7,315 nucleotides of DNA from an uncultured euryarchaeote (GTDB taxonomy: Archaea; Thermoplasmatota; Poseidoniia; Poseidoniales; Poseidoniaceae): positions 1 to 7,315 of the forward strand of contig CALCOQ010000005.1 of assembly GCA_937897005.1 (NCBI GenBank), read 5' to 3'. The notes beneath the pieces are model-generated. The model saw nothing but the letters and a program-made list of their open reading frames with translations, was not told the DNA's origin and made no database searches. Shown here one piece after another: positions 6,562 to 7,315 of this stretch. How positions within the stretch are numbered: the stretch's first letter is position 1; every line of letters starts with the position of its first letter. A program made the translations under genes and the position numbers.

Positions 6562-7224
6562 TCAGATCAAGCCAAGTGCATCCTCAATTCGATTCAACTC
6601 CGGACCAGTTGTCTCCTTACCTGTGAATGCTCCTGAATCAGAACAGACCATGCCCGAACCGATGAATGGTGAACCCCTGGCAAGTGTCCCAACCATTGGA
6701 GGGACATCGAGTACTTGTTGAATGACTTCAATCTCATCGCTACGTACATCCGGATGGAGAAGAATACCTTTGGCATTGGCAACGGCGAGGCTGCCAACAA
6801 TCGCCTGTCCAGCAACCGTTGTACATCCAACATCCGCCTTCATCACCTCGCCGAGTATCTCTAGGCCCTCATCCGGCAACTCAGGGCTGGCCAGAATCCC
6901 AGAGTCTGTACACACCAGCAGATTTCCAGCGGTGTTGATGCCACTCTCCATGACGATGACATCACCATATGAGGTCAATTCTTGAATGTCCGCTTCAGTG
7001 GCAAGATCTGCAACCGCCAAGCCATTGTTGTTTCCAGCCAGAAGACTTCCAATGAGTCTTGAACCGCCTATCAACAATCCCTTTGTCTCCAGACCCAGAG
7101 ACGATTCTATGGTCTCGACAACATCCTCTTCGAGCTCCAATGGATGGAATACAGTCTTTCCAACCACTGCAAGAAAGACGCCTATCTGGTCTGAGCCGAA
7201 CACGTCACCGGTCGAGATACCCAT
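6562..7224 (-). CDS. eif6: Archaeal translation initiation factor 6 (aIF6)
   Basis: aIF6 binds the large (50S) ribosomal subunit and keeps it from joining the small subunit prematurely, acting in ribosome biogenesis and translation control. The product (220 residues from the ATG at 7224) shows the five quasi-repeated subdomains of the fold: IGVFLAVVGKTVF; IGGSRLIGSLLAGNNNGL; TAGNLLVCTDSGILASPEL; AIVGSLAVANAKGILLHP; and FIGSGMVCSDSGAFTG, followed by TTGPELNRIEDALGLI. The frame also opens at an ATG at 7278, but those 18 extra residues (MAIHRLKK...) have no counterpart in the family. Starting at 7224 places the first IGV about 14 residues in, as in methanogen aIF6, so I prefer it. AGGGA lies about 6 bases before that ATG. 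In many archaea the gene sits with rpl39e and rpl31e; here purC follows it. Confidence 0.96.
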   Translation of the reverse strand: MGISTGDVFGSDQIGVFLAVVGKTVFHPLELEEDVVETIESSLGLETKGLLIGGSRLIGSLLAGNNNGLAVADLATEADIQELTSYGDVIVMESGINTAGNLLVCTDSGILASPELPDEGLEILGEVMKADVGCTTVAGQAIVGSLAVANAKGILLHPDVRSDEIEVIQQVLDVPPMVGTLARGSPFIGSGMVCSDSGAFTGKETTGPELNRIEDALGLI

Positions 7225-7278
7225 ACGTGTCCCTGATGCTGGCGACGGCACACACTTCTTCAGCCTATGGATGGCCAT

Positions 7279-7315
7279 TCATGAAAATCTTGCTCTAGAC
7301 GCTGCCTTCACACAA
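7279..7315 (-). other. Possible 3' end of an upstream minus-strand gene
   Basis: Read on the minus strand, the bases before the eif6 region are open in the frame that ends at the TGA at 7281-7279, giving CVKAASRARFS and stop. This frame is the same as eif6's, and its stop abuts the ATG at 7278. Common archaeal gene order would predict a ribosomal protein gene such as rpl31e here, but eleven residues are far too few to identify one, and another frame with a stop at 7297-7295 (LCEGSV) is equally possible. Confidence 0.2.

Noticed and set aside
1..7315. CRISPR array, mobile element, tRNA or rRNA
   Set aside because: No regularly spaced identical DNA repeats, terminal inverted repeats, transposase motifs or cloverleaf-like sequence were seen; almost all of the window is coding.

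Overview
The window looks like a piece of an archaeal genome, most plausibly a marine Group II euryarchaeon (Poseidoniales/Thermoplasmatota-like). The firm part of that call is archaeal: the rightmost gene is translation initiation factor 6 in its short archaeal form, ending in the family's typical TTGPEL...IEDALGLI tail. The Poseidoniales assignment is inference. It rests on the very large surface protein with beta-propeller and CARDB/NEW3-like domains, the balanced base composition and the tight gene packing. No rRNA, tRNA, CRISPR array, insertion sequence or attachment site was seen, and no gene-free stretch exceeds about 75 bases.

Layout. Positions 1-4872 (+) hold the 3' part of one giant membrane-anchored surface protein whose N-terminus lies left of the window. 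Its order is: FG-GAP-like calcium-binding beta-propeller blades, a CARDB-like domain, a phased series of Ig-like/NEW3-like beta-sandwich domains, further beta-rich sequence, an acidic stalk, one transmembrane helix, and a charged cytoplasmic tail of about 112 residues. A soluble protein of about 220 residues (4899-5561, +) of unrecognised family follows with essentially no gap, probably in the same operon. After a 17-base convergent junction, purC (5579-6490, -) encodes SAICAR synthase. After a 71-base gap, eif6 (6562-7224, -) encodes the ribosome anti-association factor. The few bases right of eif6 may hold the end of another minus-strand gene, but too little is visible to name it.

The two halves look functionally separate. 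The left operon concerns the cell surface (adhesion, recognition or envelope structure), with a possible cytoplasmic partner protein. The right pair is housekeeping (purine synthesis and ribosome biogenesis). Nothing here proves a new defence or mobile system. The most interesting material is the repeat architecture and long cytoplasmic tail of the giant protein, together with the unknown gene attached to it.
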